A DNA stretch of 21,155 bases from DHVE2 group archaeon (GTDB lineage Archaea > Thermoplasmatota > Thermoplasmata > Thermoplasmatales > Aciduliprofundaceae): contig WALG01000001.1 in the NCBI GenBank assembly GCA_015522955.1, positions 1-21,155 on the forward strand. Direction: 5' to 3'. Positions within the stretch are counted from its first letter, which is position 1; the number at the start of each line of letters is the position of its first letter. Both the position numbers and the translations under genes were made by a program. Under the pieces are notes generated by a model, which was not told where the DNA came from, ran no database searches, and worked only from the letters and a program-made list of their open reading frames with translations. Below, in pieces: positions 14,284 to 20,995 of this stretch.

Positions 14284-14454
14284 ATGGAAGAGGAAACTCT
14301 GGAGTTCTGTACCTCCTGTGGTCGAGGGCTTGTGGGCGAAGGATACGTAATATTTCGCTGTCCAAACTGTGGTACGCCAATTGCCAGATGCGCCCACTGC
14401 CGGGAGCAAAGCATACCCTATAAATGCCCCAACTGCGGGTTTGAAGGTCCATGA
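14284..14454 (+). CDS. Small zinc-ribbon RNA-binding-type protein
   Basis: A 56-residue protein made almost entirely of two zinc ribbons, with four CxxC knuckles at Cys9/12, Cys26/29, Cys36/39 and Cys48/51. This is the archaeal small zinc-finger family typically encoded just before aEF-1beta, as here: the two genes are 10 bp apart on the same strand. Conserved linkage to a translation factor suggests a role in translation or RNA binding, but the molecular activity is not known from sequence. Confidence 0.88.
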   Translation: MEEETLEFCTSCGRGLVGEGYVIFRCPNCGTPIARCAHCREQSIPYKCPNCGFEGP

Positions 14455-14464
14455 GGTGATTTGA

Positions 14465-14731
14465 ATGGGCGATGTTCTCATAACTTACAAGATAATGCCA
14501 TCCGGTGTGGATATAGATTTTGAGGCCATGAAAGAAGAAGTAAAAAAGAGAATTGGTGGAATAGGTCGTGTTGTGGAGTTTGATCTTCAGCCGATAGCCT
14601 TTGGATTGAAGGCTCTGATTGTGAAAGTCGTAGTTAAGGACGAAGGAGGCATTACGGATCGCATCGAGGAAGAATTGAGCAATATTGATAATGTGCAGGG
14701 AGTCGTTGTGGAAGAAGTCTCCCTTATTTAA
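14465..14731 (+). CDS. ef1b: Translation elongation factor aEF-1beta
   Basis: Guanine-nucleotide exchange factor for aEF-1alpha (EF-Tu equivalent), recycling GDP to GTP during elongation. The 88 residues match the compact archaeal form: MGDVLITYKIMPSGVDIDF at the start, the central FDLQPIAFGLKALIVKVVV and the C-terminal DNVQGVVVEEVSLI. Alternating strands and helices fit its ferredoxin-like fold. GGTGAT lies 4 nt before ATG 14465. It is co-transcribed with the zinc-ribbon protein and convergent with the HtpX-like gene 11 bp away. Confidence 0.95.
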   Translation: MGDVLITYKIMPSGVDIDFEAMKEEVKKRIGGIGRVVEFDLQPIAFGLKALIVKVVVKDEGGITDRIEEELSNIDNVQGVVVEEVSLI

Positions 14732-14742
14732 TTTTCTCACTT

Positions 14743-15603
14743 TTATAGATAGGAATAATCTTGGGCCATCTTTTCCAGTCTTCTTATCCTCTCCTCGGTG
14801 GGAGGATGCGTTGAAAACAGGGTTATGAAACCCTTACCATGAAACGGGTTTACTATGAATAACGAGGCTGTGGAGGGATTGCCTTGTGTAAAAGGTCTTC
14901 TTCTTACTGCTATATCTATTTTTCTAAGTGCAGAGGCCAGGGCCAGCGGGTTTTTGGTGAATTTTGCACTCTGCTCATCTGCCTTAAATTCTCTCTGCCT
15001 TGAGATTGCGAGTTGGATTAATAATGCGGCAAATGCGGCAAGGGCAAGTATCACGTAGATCAGCCATGAATTATTTCGGTCCCTTGAGAATATGCTTCTC
15101 CATAGATATACCCGCGCCATAAAAGAAAATGCACCGGCTATAGTGGCAGATACGGTCATGAGGAGCGTATCCCTATCCTTTATGTGTCCCATCTCATGGC
15201 CTATCACACCCTCAATCTCCTCCCTGTTAAGGGTGTTGAGGAGCCCCTGGGTTACACAAATCACTGCATTTTTTTGATTTCTCCCTGTGGCAAATGCATT
15301 GGGGATTTGAAGCGGAACTATGGCTATCTTGGGCATGGGAATGCTGGCATTGAAAGATACCTTGCGTACAATCTCAAATAGGTCTGGGTTTTCTTCCTCT
15401 TTTATGATTTTAGCCCTGTAACTCCATAATACAATCCTATCGCTGTAGAAATATGCTACCCAGTTAATTATAAAAGCGAGGATGAGAAAGAAAAATAGCC
15501 CCGGCAATACTGCTCCGTATATATAGCCCAGCAGGTAGCCTACTGCCATAAGAAGCAGTGTGAGGAGGGCAAACAGAGCATAGGTCTTTGCCGTGGGATT
15601 CAC
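14743..15603 (-). CDS. htpX: HtpX-like M48 zinc metalloprotease
   Basis: Membrane-embedded metallopeptidase for quality control of membrane proteins. In 286 residues there are two N-terminal membrane segments (about 7-29 and 32-53), the zinc motif VIGHEMGHIKDRD (His136, Glu137, His140), two further segments (about 146-163 and 180-200), and the third ligand Glu205 in QREFKADEQSAKF. The C-terminus STHPPTEERIRRLEKM is typical of HtpX. ATG 15603 has GGGAG 8 nt upstream and a TATA-like ATTTTAAATAGG near 15631, between this gene and the tRNA, so it has its own promoter. Confidence 0.92.
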   Translation of the reverse strand: MNPTAKTYALFALLTLLLMAVGYLLGYIYGAVLPGLFFFLILAFIINWVAYFYSDRIVLWSYRAKIIKEEENPDLFEIVRKVSFNASIPMPKIAIVPLQIPNAFATGRNQKNAVICVTQGLLNTLNREEIEGVIGHEMGHIKDRDTLLMTVSATIAGAFSFMARVYLWRSIFSRDRNNSWLIYVILALAAFAALLIQLAISRQREFKADEQSAKFTKNPLALASALRKIDIAVRRRPFTQGNPSTASLFIVNPFHGKGFITLFSTHPPTEERIRRLEKMAQDYSYL

Positions 15604-15656
15604 AAATCTCCCAAATATGCTTCCTATTTAAAATTTTAGGTAAAACCTGATATGAG

Positions 15657-15779
15657 TAGCGGGGGGTGGATTTGAACCACCGATCTCCGGGTCTCCCAAG
15701 GGCCCCTTTACGGGTAAAGCCGCTTTTTTAAAGGGGCTTTTATGAGCCCGGCGGGATTTCCTGGCTACCCCACCCCGCT
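15657..15779 (-). tRNA. Initiator tRNA-Met (CAU) with intron
   Basis: Reading the minus strand, acceptor AGCGGGG pairs with CCCCGCT, discriminator A at 15657, no encoded CCA. The D-arm is GGGTAGCCAGGAAATCCC; the anticodon stem CCGGG/CCCGG brackets a CTCATAA loop (anticodon CAT, plus-strand 15742-15744); the T-arm is GGTGG TTCAAAT CCACC. The A1:U72 pair and three G:C pairs at the base of the anticodon loop mark an initiator, not elongator, tRNA-Met. Removing the 48-nt intron leaves 75 nt. TATA-like sequence at 15780-15789 abuts the mature 5' end, too close to be its promoter, so the transcript probably starts further upstream. Confidence 0.93.
15693..15740 (-). other. tRNA intron at position 37/38 with bulge-helix-bulge splice sites
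   Basis: The intron interrupts the anticodon loop just after A37. Exon CTCA pairs with intron TGGG as the 4-bp central helix, flanked by 3-nt bulges TAA (5' cut TA/A) and AGA (3' cut AG/A), with CCGGG/CCCGG outside and CCCCTTTA/TAAAGGGG inside the intron. This is the strict substrate of the archaeal splicing endonuclease. Confidence 0.88.
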
Positions 15780-15790
15780 ATGATATATGA

Positions 15791-15862
15791 GTCCGGGAAG
15801 ACGAGCACACCAGTGCGAGCACGCCTGCCGATGGATGGCGGTGTCTCCTGGCTGCCCTGCTT
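15791..15862 (-). ncRNA. GC-rich candidate structured RNA upstream of the initiator tRNA
   Basis: The 70 nt at 15791-15860 are 69% G+C, far above the surroundings, and lie between carbamate kinase and the tRNA. The minus-strand RNA can fold into a three-way junction: an outer stem pairing 15793-15802 with 15843-15851 (one mismatch, one bulge), a GCAC/GTGC hairpin with 4-nt loop (15805-15816) and a CGCC/GGCG hairpin (15822-15840). A TATA box at 15897-15903 would start transcription near 15874. No box C/D, 3' ACA, or tRNA T-loop is visible, so the class is unknown. Confidence 0.35.
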
Positions 15863-15933
15863 TATTATTTGGCATATTCCACTCTCTGGGTACCCGTATA
15901 TATGGAGCGATTCATAAAACTTTCGCTTCGGGC

Positions 15934-16866
15934 TTATGGGAGAATCCAGGTACCTGTTTCGTTGTTGAGTGCGTCTAATAGCCTTTCCGGGGAGGTAATG
16001 AGCACTTCCTTGCCTCCATGCTCAAGGAACCTTATGGATGCGAGGATTTTTGGATACATGCTTCCCTTTTTAAAGTGTCCCTCGCTTAGATACCTCTTTG
16101 CATCCTCAACATGCATCTCCTCTATCTCTTTTTGCTCCGGTTTACCAAAGTTGAGATATACCCGCTCCACACTGGTGAGAATAAACATCTTATCTGCATG
16201 TATATCTTTACCCAGAGTTGCGGAAGCAAGGTCTTTATCAATAACTCCTTCCACGCCTTTTATTTTTCCATTCTCCTTGATTACGGGTACTCCGCCACCT
16301 CCCACACCTATCACTATAAATCCTGCATTAAGAAGATTCTTTATGGCATTTTTCTCTACAATCTCCAGCGGGTCCGGGGAGGGAACCACACGTCTCCATC
16401 CACGCCCTGAATCTTCTATTATGCTCCATCCCTTTTGCTTGGCCAGTTTCTTTGCCTCAACCTCGCTGTAGAACGGGCCTATGGGCTTACTTGGATTTTG
16501 AAATGCAGGGTCATTTTTGTCCACTACCACACGGGTCATAACGGTTACTATCTCCTTCTCAATATTTTTCTCCTCCAGAACATTCTGAAAACTCTGGGCC
16601 AGCATGTAACCAATCTCTCCCTGAGACATGGCTCCGCAGATATCTAGGGGCATGGGGGGAACAACGAATCTTGAATGCTCATTTTGGAGAAGTATAGCAC
16701 CTACCTGTGGCCCATTACCGTGGGTGACCACAACCTTGAATTTTTGAAATAGGGGATATATATTTTCCGCTGTCTCCTTTGCTCTCAGCATTTGCTCCTC
16801 TGCAGTACCCTTATCACCAGGACGCAATAAAGCGTTACCTCCCACCGCAAGAACAAGAGTTTCCAT
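15934..16866 (-). CDS. arcC: Carbamate kinase
   Basis: Amino-acid-kinase-fold enzyme that interconverts carbamoyl phosphate and ADP with carbamate and ATP. The 310 residues show LAVGGNALLRPGD (6-18), VVVTHGNGPQVGAILLQN (45-62), the PQVG oxyanion region, EDSGRGWRRVVPSPDP in the middle and VIGVGGGGVPVI with DKDLASATLG for the nucleotide site; the length is normal. No arginine deiminase or ornithine carbamoyltransferase lies alongside, so its pathway cannot be read from the context. ATG 16866 has a TATA box about 24.5 nt upstream, implying a leaderless mRNA. Confidence 0.95.
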   Translation of the reverse strand: METLVLAVGGNALLRPGDKGTAEEQMLRAKETAENIYPLFQKFKVVVTHGNGPQVGAILLQNEHSRFVVPPMPLDICGAMSQGEIGYMLAQSFQNVLEEKNIEKEIVTVMTRVVVDKNDPAFQNPSKPIGPFYSEVEAKKLAKQKGWSIIEDSGRGWRRVVPSPDPLEIVEKNAIKNLLNAGFIVIGVGGGGVPVIKENGKIKGVEGVIDKDLASATLGKDIHADKMFILTSVERVYLNFGKPEQKEIEEMHVEDAKRYLSEGHFKKGSMYPKILASIRFLEHGGKEVLITSPERLLDALNNETGTWILP

Positions 16867-16884
16867 ATCGTCGGAAATACTGCT

Positions 16885-16896
16885 ATTTATATAAAT
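16885..16896 (-). promoter_or_regulatory. Palindromic TATA box for carbamate kinase
   Basis: ATTTATATAAAT, centred at 16890.5, is 24.5 nt from ATG 16866, the leaderless spacing. The palindrome could act in both directions, but on the plus strand a nearer TATA-like TTGCATATGG (about 16917-16926) better fits the gene at 16949. Confidence 0.6.
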
Positions 16897-16948
16897 CTTT
16901 CATACATTTTAGAGATTTGCATATGGTGAGGGGAACCCATATAGTGGA

Positions 16949-17131
16949 ATGATACTAAGCCCCCAACCCAATGAAATTGAGTATTCATCATATAAGATTG
17001 CATATGAAAAAGAACTGGAAGAAAAGAGGAATAAAAGGGGAAAAGCAGGAAAAGTAAACTGGTTAATACTCATCTCAGGTGTAGTAACCTTCCTGTTTAC
17101 CCTCTACATGATACTTACTTCAAATCTCTAA
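16949..17131 (+). CDS. Small single-pass membrane protein, hypothetical
   Basis: A 60-residue protein with a charged N-terminal half (YEKELEEKRNKRGKAGK), probably helical and cytosolic, and one C-terminal membrane segment (VNWLILISGVVTFLFTLYMI, 37-56). The basic run before the segment predicts a cytosolic N-terminus. A TATA-like sequence about 28 nt upstream of ATG 16949 supports expression. It overlaps the convergent deoxyhypusine synthase stop by 12 bp. I do not recognise a family and infer no function. Confidence 0.55.
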   Translation: MILSPQPNEIEYSSYKIAYEKELEEKRNKRGKAGKVNWLILISGVVTFLFTLYMILTSNL

Positions 17132-18061
17132 TTTTTCCACAACACTTGCAATCAGAAGAGGAAGCAGAACGGTGGCATCACCTTCCACAGTGACATACTT
17201 TGCATCCTCACGTACTTTTCCCCAGGATACGGCCTCACGAACCCTCGCACCGCTTAGCGAGCCATCCCATTCCTCGGCAGTTGTGATATATACTGCATAA
17301 TCCAGCCCATCGCGAAACTGGTTCCACCATATAGTGTGGTGTTTGCTTATGCCGCCACCAATCATCAAGGCTCCTGTTTTTTTTGCATCGAAGATTATAT
17401 CGGCAAGTTCATGCTCGTCCTTCAGGATATCCACGTGAAAATCGGGATGCATCTCCCTGAATGACCAGAGTTGTGAGCCGAAGGAGCCATCGGTTATTCC
17501 GGGCACATAAACTGGGATTCCGTTGCGATGCGCCCAGTATAGAATAGAATCCTCATTTTTCAATCTCTTTGCAAACTCATCAATAATCTCTCTCCCGCCC
17601 CATTCTTTCTTCTCTTGGTATAATTCTTCGAGAATGGGCATCATAAAATTCTCCATTACCTCACCATAGGACTCATTGGGCACAAGCACGTTGCCCAGAC
17701 GATTTATGCCCTCACGGTGAAGTTGAGCATCATCCATCAAAAACGAGCCATGATAATAATTTTTGAAACTTCGGGCTATATCGTGGTCCAGGGTACCGCA
17801 TGTGGTTATAAGTACATCCACCAGTTTGCGCTTTACAAGTTCCTTGAGCACTCCCCGGGTGCCAGTGGCCACAATGCATGCTGGAAATGATAGAAACGTT
17901 GTATTTTCTTCGGTGAACATGCGGAGCAGTATCCTCTCTGCAATGCCCAGTTTCTTCGCTACAAAACCACCGGAGCGGTAATACGCTTCAAGAAGTTCTC
18001 CGGCACTCATTCGTTCATGCAGTTCTATATCTTCCACTGCTCTATGCTCCTCAATTTTCAT
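17120..18061 (-). CDS. dys: Deoxyhypusine synthase
   Basis: NAD-dependent transfer of the aminobutyl group of spermidine to a lysine of aIF-5A, the first step of hypusine formation. The 313 residues include FLSFPACIVATGTRGVL, the NAD-binding TTCGTLDHDIAR, ITDGSFGSQLW and the active-site GGGISKHHTIWW with Lys240 (numbering from the chosen start), plus EEWDGSLSGARVREAVSWGK near the C-terminus. I chose ATG 18061: it overlaps the TyrRS stop (ATGA) and has GGGGTGG 5 nt upstream; GTG 18070 would add three residues. The two genes form a translation-related operon. The family is confined to archaea and eukaryotes apart from related bacterial homologues. Confidence 0.95.
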   Translation of the reverse strand: MKIEEHRAVEDIELHERMSAGELLEAYYRSGGFVAKKLGIAERILLRMFTEENTTFLSFPACIVATGTRGVLKELVKRKLVDVLITTCGTLDHDIARSFKNYYHGSFLMDDAQLHREGINRLGNVLVPNESYGEVMENFMMPILEELYQEKKEWGGREIIDEFAKRLKNEDSILYWAHRNGIPVYVPGITDGSFGSQLWSFREMHPDFHVDILKDEHELADIIFDAKKTGALMIGGGISKHHTIWWNQFRDGLDYAVYITTAEEWDGSLSGARVREAVSWGKVREDAKYVTVEGDATVLLPLLIASVVEKLEI

Positions 18062-19074
18062 TTTTTCCACCCCAGAGCACGAGGTATATCGTCATTTTTA
18101 GCAGCATATTCTCTCACAGGTTTCAAGATGTTAACAAGAGCCCCGGCAACCGCATTTTTAAGGTCCATGGGGTGCAGTTCGCCATTTGTGTAGATATTTT
18201 CAAGTTCCTGGTATGAGTGCAGTGTAAGGTCTCCACCCCATTTCTCAGGCCGTGGTATCACCAGTTTATCTATATAATAAGCAAACAGGATATGCTTTGC
18301 AATCTGAAGCACAGGATTTCCCTCAGCCTCTGGTGGACAGTATGCCTTCTTTATCTTTCTCCTTATATCGTCCTCATCGTCATCAAGAAATATTGCGCTG
18401 CCTTCTTTGCTCTTGCTCATCTTTGCCTCCAGGGGGTCCATTCTCCCCGCACCCTTGAGACCTGCGAGTATGACTGTGTGAATTGCCACCGGCTTCTTGT
18501 AACCCAATTTTGGGGCAATCTCTCTGGCAAGCATATGCGCGTGTCTCTGGTCCATGCCACCCAGTGCTATGTCCAGGTCCATATGAAATATATCGGCCAC
18601 CTGCATGAAGGGATATATTATCTTGGAGGAATCCAGTTCTGCCTCATCCTCCCTGCGCCCCATTATGCTCATGGCTCTCTTTACCCTTTTAAGGGTGGTT
18701 CTCTTTGCAATTTTTATCACCTTACCCCAGTATTCACTTGAAGAGGCGAATTCGTTTGCCCATACATATCTGGCTCTTATACCCAGGGCTTCAAAAACTC
18801 CGCGCATATACTCTCCACAGAGACGAATCTTCTCAATATCTCCTCCAAATTTATCGTTAATCATAGCGTGCCAGTCTGCCAGAAACACAATCATATCCAC
18901 ACCTGCATCGCTTAAATCCTTAACTTTGTTACCTATGATTAATCCGGTGCCGAGGTGTACACGCCCGGAGGGTTCAAGGCCTACATAGCCTCTTGGAGAG
19001 GATTTGAGAACCTCCTCAAGTTCTTGCGGAGTAATAACCTCCTCAACATTGCGCATCAGTTCATGAGAGAGCAT
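18058..19074 (-). CDS. tyrS: Tyrosyl-tRNA synthetase, archaeal type
   Basis: Class I synthetase charging tRNA-Tyr. From the chosen start (338 residues) the HIGH-like motif is EPSGRVHLG (34-42), the tyrosine-binding IIYPFMQVADI follows, then GGMDQRHAHMLAREIAPKLG and the KMSKS motif at 218-222 within EAKMSKSKEGSAIF. The YPxMQxxD tyrosine pocket and KMSKS separate it from TrpRS, which has a KMSAS-type motif. I chose ATG 19074 rather than the longer frame: the TATA box at 19092-19103 is centred 24 nt upstream, so the mRNA should be leaderless there. It precedes deoxyhypusine synthase with a 4-bp overlap. Confidence 0.94.
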   Translation of the reverse strand: MLSHELMRNVEEVITPQELEEVLKSSPRGYVGLEPSGRVHLGTGLIIGNKVKDLSDAGVDMIVFLADWHAMINDKFGGDIEKIRLCGEYMRGVFEALGIRARYVWANEFASSSEYWGKVIKIAKRTTLKRVKRAMSIMGRREDEAELDSSKIIYPFMQVADIFHMDLDIALGGMDQRHAHMLAREIAPKLGYKKPVAIHTVILAGLKGAGRMDPLEAKMSKSKEGSAIFLDDDEDDIRRKIKKAYCPPEAEGNPVLQIAKHILFAYYIDKLVIPRPEKWGGDLTLHSYQELENIYTNGELHPMDLKNAVAGALVNILKPVREYAAKNDDIPRALGWKK

Positions 19075-19091
19075 AGCAGGGCGAAGATTTG

Positions 19092-19139
19092 AAAATATAA
19101 AAGAGTATCTCCTCCGCAAGCACCGTTAATTTATTATAT
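19092..19139. promoter_or_regulatory. Two divergent TATA boxes between tyrS and the plus-strand operon
   Basis: Minus strand: CTTTTATATTTT at 19092-19103, 24 nt from the tyrS ATG at 19074. Plus strand: TTTATTATAT at 19130-19139, 25.5 nt from ATG 19160. The two promoters are separate and point apart, and both predict leaderless mRNAs and fix the start codons. Confidence 0.65.
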
Positions 19140-19159
19140 GCCCAAGGTAATTGAGATTT

Positions 19160-19546
19160 ATGAAGATATGGAACAGTCATATTATCTTCGATAAATCGGT
19201 GCAATGGAAAGATCTGGAAGATGTATGGGATGATATGCTCCAACTCTTTTTTCAGCAGAGTAGACAGTTCAGGGACAATGAGGATGCCATAAAACTCATC
19301 ATTGAGGAGAATATGGTAGATATTCGGCACAATCGAAAACCCGAAGGTTTTAACAGAGAAGGGAAAATGAGACTTGTGGTGCCCATAAGCAATTGCAGAG
19401 AGTTTTTCATATATCGAGGGGTATATAGCGATGAAATAAGAGTTGTGACAGAAAAGGTAAGTTCTTTTCTATCCAAACATGGTTTCAAGCATAAGGTGGA
19501 GTGGAACGATATGCTTCTCTATGAGATGAAAAAGAGGCGAAGATAA
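19160..19546 (+). CDS. Conserved-looking hypothetical protein upstream of a CBS protein
   Basis: A 128-residue soluble protein beginning MKIWNSHIIFDKSVQWKDLE. Alternating strand and helix segments (MRLVVPISNCREFFIYRGV, then a basic C-terminal helix ending KKRRR) suggest a compact alpha/beta fold, but no motif lets me name a family. ATG 19160 is supported by TATA spacing; the frame opens from TTG 19151. Its stop overlaps the CBS-domain ATG (TAATG), so the two are translated together and probably work together. Confidence 0.65.
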   Translation: MKIWNSHIIFDKSVQWKDLEDVWDDMLQLFFQQSRQFRDNEDAIKLIIEENMVDIRHNRKPEGFNREGKMRLVVPISNCREFFIYRGVYSDEIRVVTEKVSSFLSKHGFKHKVEWNDMLLYEMKKRRR

Positions 19547-20049
19547 TGCGCGTTAAAGATGCAATGAATCCCAATGTGATAACACTATCCTCCCAGATGA
19601 GCATAAGAGAGGCTGCTGAAATTATGGCCAAGAGAAACATAGGTGGAGCACCGGTTGTTGACAAGGAGGGTAAATTAATCGGAATTCTGACTCTCAAGGA
19701 TATACTCAACGAGATAAAAAAGAGAATGGAGGCGATGGGGGTTTACATCTTTCCCACGCCATTTGACTTTATGGATACCATTCCTGTGGAGATACCTCAG
19801 GAATCGCAAAAGAATGTGTTTGAGGAAATATCATCAATAAAGGTAGAAAGCGTGATGAGCAAAAGAGTTCATCATGTCAGAGAAGACGATGATATAGAGG
19901 ATGCACTTTTCCTGCTTGTCAAAAAGGGACTTTCAAGATTGCCGGTTGTGAACTCACAGGGTAAAGTGGTTGGTATCTTGACCCGCAGTGACCTTCTCCG
20001 TGCCTTAGCCAGATCACAGGGGAGAGCCCAGGAGATAAGCAAGGATTAA
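19546..20049 (+). CDS. Tandem CBS-domain protein
   Basis: A 167-residue protein consisting of two CBS domains: residues about 1-60 (MRVKDAMNPNVITLSSQMSI then GGAPVVDKEGKLIGILTLKDIL) and about 100-160 (VESVMSKRVHHVREDDDIED then SRLPVVNSQGKVVGILTRSDLL). Such Bateman modules bind adenine nucleotides (AMP, ATP, SAM) and sense energy or metabolites; no catalytic domain is fused. The start overlaps the stop of the preceding hypothetical gene, and the last 36 bp overlap the convergent A24 peptidase gene. The ligand and partner cannot be told. Confidence 0.92.
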   Translation: MRVKDAMNPNVITLSSQMSIREAAEIMAKRNIGGAPVVDKEGKLIGILTLKDILNEIKKRMEAMGVYIFPTPFDFMDTIPVEIPQESQKNVFEEISSIKVESVMSKRVHHVREDDDIEDALFLLVKKGLSRLPVVNSQGKVVGILTRSDLLRALARSQGRAQEISKD

Positions 20050-20862
20050 TCCCACGGTGATGAACACAACAAATGGAATTTTTGGCTGCACCCATACTTT
20101 GTTAATCCCCTTTTTTCTCAGATTCTCAATATCCTTAGGGTTATGCTCATCGGGACGGAGATATAGTACATGTTCCCCATCTACAATCCTCTCCATGAGC
20201 CACACATGGTGTTTTTCCACTTCGTTAAGGGGTGTTCGATATCCCATAAACATCTCGGGAAAGCCTGTGTCTCTGCGACTCAAATTTACTATTCCAAGGC
20301 CAAGAAGAAATGCAAAGAATACGATGCCCGTATAAAGCAAACTGAGAAACGCAAAGGGAAAGGTAACCTGCACGAGTTCTACATATTTAGGGATAAGAAG
20401 GGGAAATGGACCAAAGAGTGTGAGTGGATATGCAGGCTGGAGAAGCGCAATGCTCATAAGCGCTCTTGCATCGGCGCGTCCCTTTATGAGCCCGAATTTA
20501 TATAGTGCACGGAAAAGCGCCAGAAGCACTATAGTGGCAAGGAGAGGAGTGAGATGGGTGGATGCATTGAGCACAGATACTATGAGTACATACAGAAAGA
20601 GCAGTAGAGATATGGAGAGCAGTGCATAGGAATAGACCTTCTTCTCCCATTCAAAGAACCACTCATAAAACAGTATGGCTGCAGAAATTGTGGCTATGAT
20701 ACCGGGCAAATCGTGATACTGGTAAAGCATAAATCCCAGTGCGAAAAGACCAAGGAAGAACCATACTCCTGTGGACACGAGTCTCTCTTTCCAGTCAGAG
20801 TAAGAGGCGTATATAAAGAATGGTAGAGCCACAATGAATCTCAGGAGATCCAGGGAGAGCAT
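20014..20862 (-). CDS. Archaeal A24 preflagellin/prepilin peptidase
   Basis: Membrane aspartyl peptidase that removes class III signal peptides from archaellins and pilins. The 282-residue protein has several membrane segments, catalytic Asp23 in YASYSDWKERLVSTG, and catalytic Asp131 in the GxGD-like LIKGRADARAL. The C-terminal part is a cytosolic domain (GYRTPLNEVEKHHVWLMER, then LRPDEHNPKDIENLRKKGIN) followed by a last membrane segment, matching the archaeal A24 C-terminal domain. I chose ATG 20862 because the TATA box is 24 nt upstream; GTG 20880 is only 7 nt from it. It sits alone, without archaellum or pilin genes nearby. Its 3' end overlaps the CBS gene by 36 bp. Confidence 0.85.
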   Translation of the reverse strand: MLSLDLLRFIVALPFFIYASYSDWKERLVSTGVWFFLGLFALGFMLYQYHDLPGIIATISAAILFYEWFFEWEKKVYSYALLSISLLLFLYVLIVSVLNASTHLTPLLATIVLLALFRALYKFGLIKGRADARALMSIALLQPAYPLTLFGPFPLLIPKYVELVQVTFPFAFLSLLYTGIVFFAFLLGLGIVNLSRRDTGFPEMFMGYRTPLNEVEKHHVWLMERIVDGEHVLYLRPDEHNPKDIENLRKKGINKVWVQPKIPFVVFITVGLILAYLLGSPL

Positions 20863-20880
20863 ATAAATTGATATGCTCAC

Positions 20881-20890
20881 ATATATATTA
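20881..20890 (-). promoter_or_regulatory. TATA box for the A24 peptidase
   Basis: On the minus strand TAATATATAT lies at 20881-20890, centred about 24 nt from ATG 20862. It rules out the upstream GTG at 20880 as the translated start of a normal leaderless mRNA. Confidence 0.55.
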
Positions 20891-20995
20891 AAAATTTGGT
20901 ATGATTCTTAATTTTTGCGAATAACCCTCTGACTTTTTTGAAGTATGGATGAGAAAGATTATATAGGTGATAAGGTATTATAAGTTGGTGATGGT

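Noticed and set aside
14270..14740. A 156-codon minus-strand frame
   Set aside because: Antisense to the zinc-ribbon and aEF-1beta genes, both certain.
15780..15789. ATATATCA as the tRNA promoter
   Set aside because: It touches the mature tRNA 5' end; a TATA box must lie about 26 nt upstream of the transcript start.
15791..15862. Second tRNA gene, because a GGCAGCCAGGAGACACCGCC stretch resembles the neighbouring tRNA D-arm
   Set aside because: No matching acceptor stem or TTC-containing T-loop could be found on either strand, and no box C/D or ACA element either.
15787..15978. A 63-codon plus-strand frame across the GC-rich region
   Set aside because: Runs antisense into carbamate kinase; its cysteine- and proline-rich start simply reflects the GC-rich candidate RNA.
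18058..19074. Tryptophanyl-tRNA synthetase reading of the synthetase gene
   Set aside because: The KMSKS motif and the YPxMQxxD tyrosine pocket fit TyrRS; TrpRS has KMSAS-type motifs.
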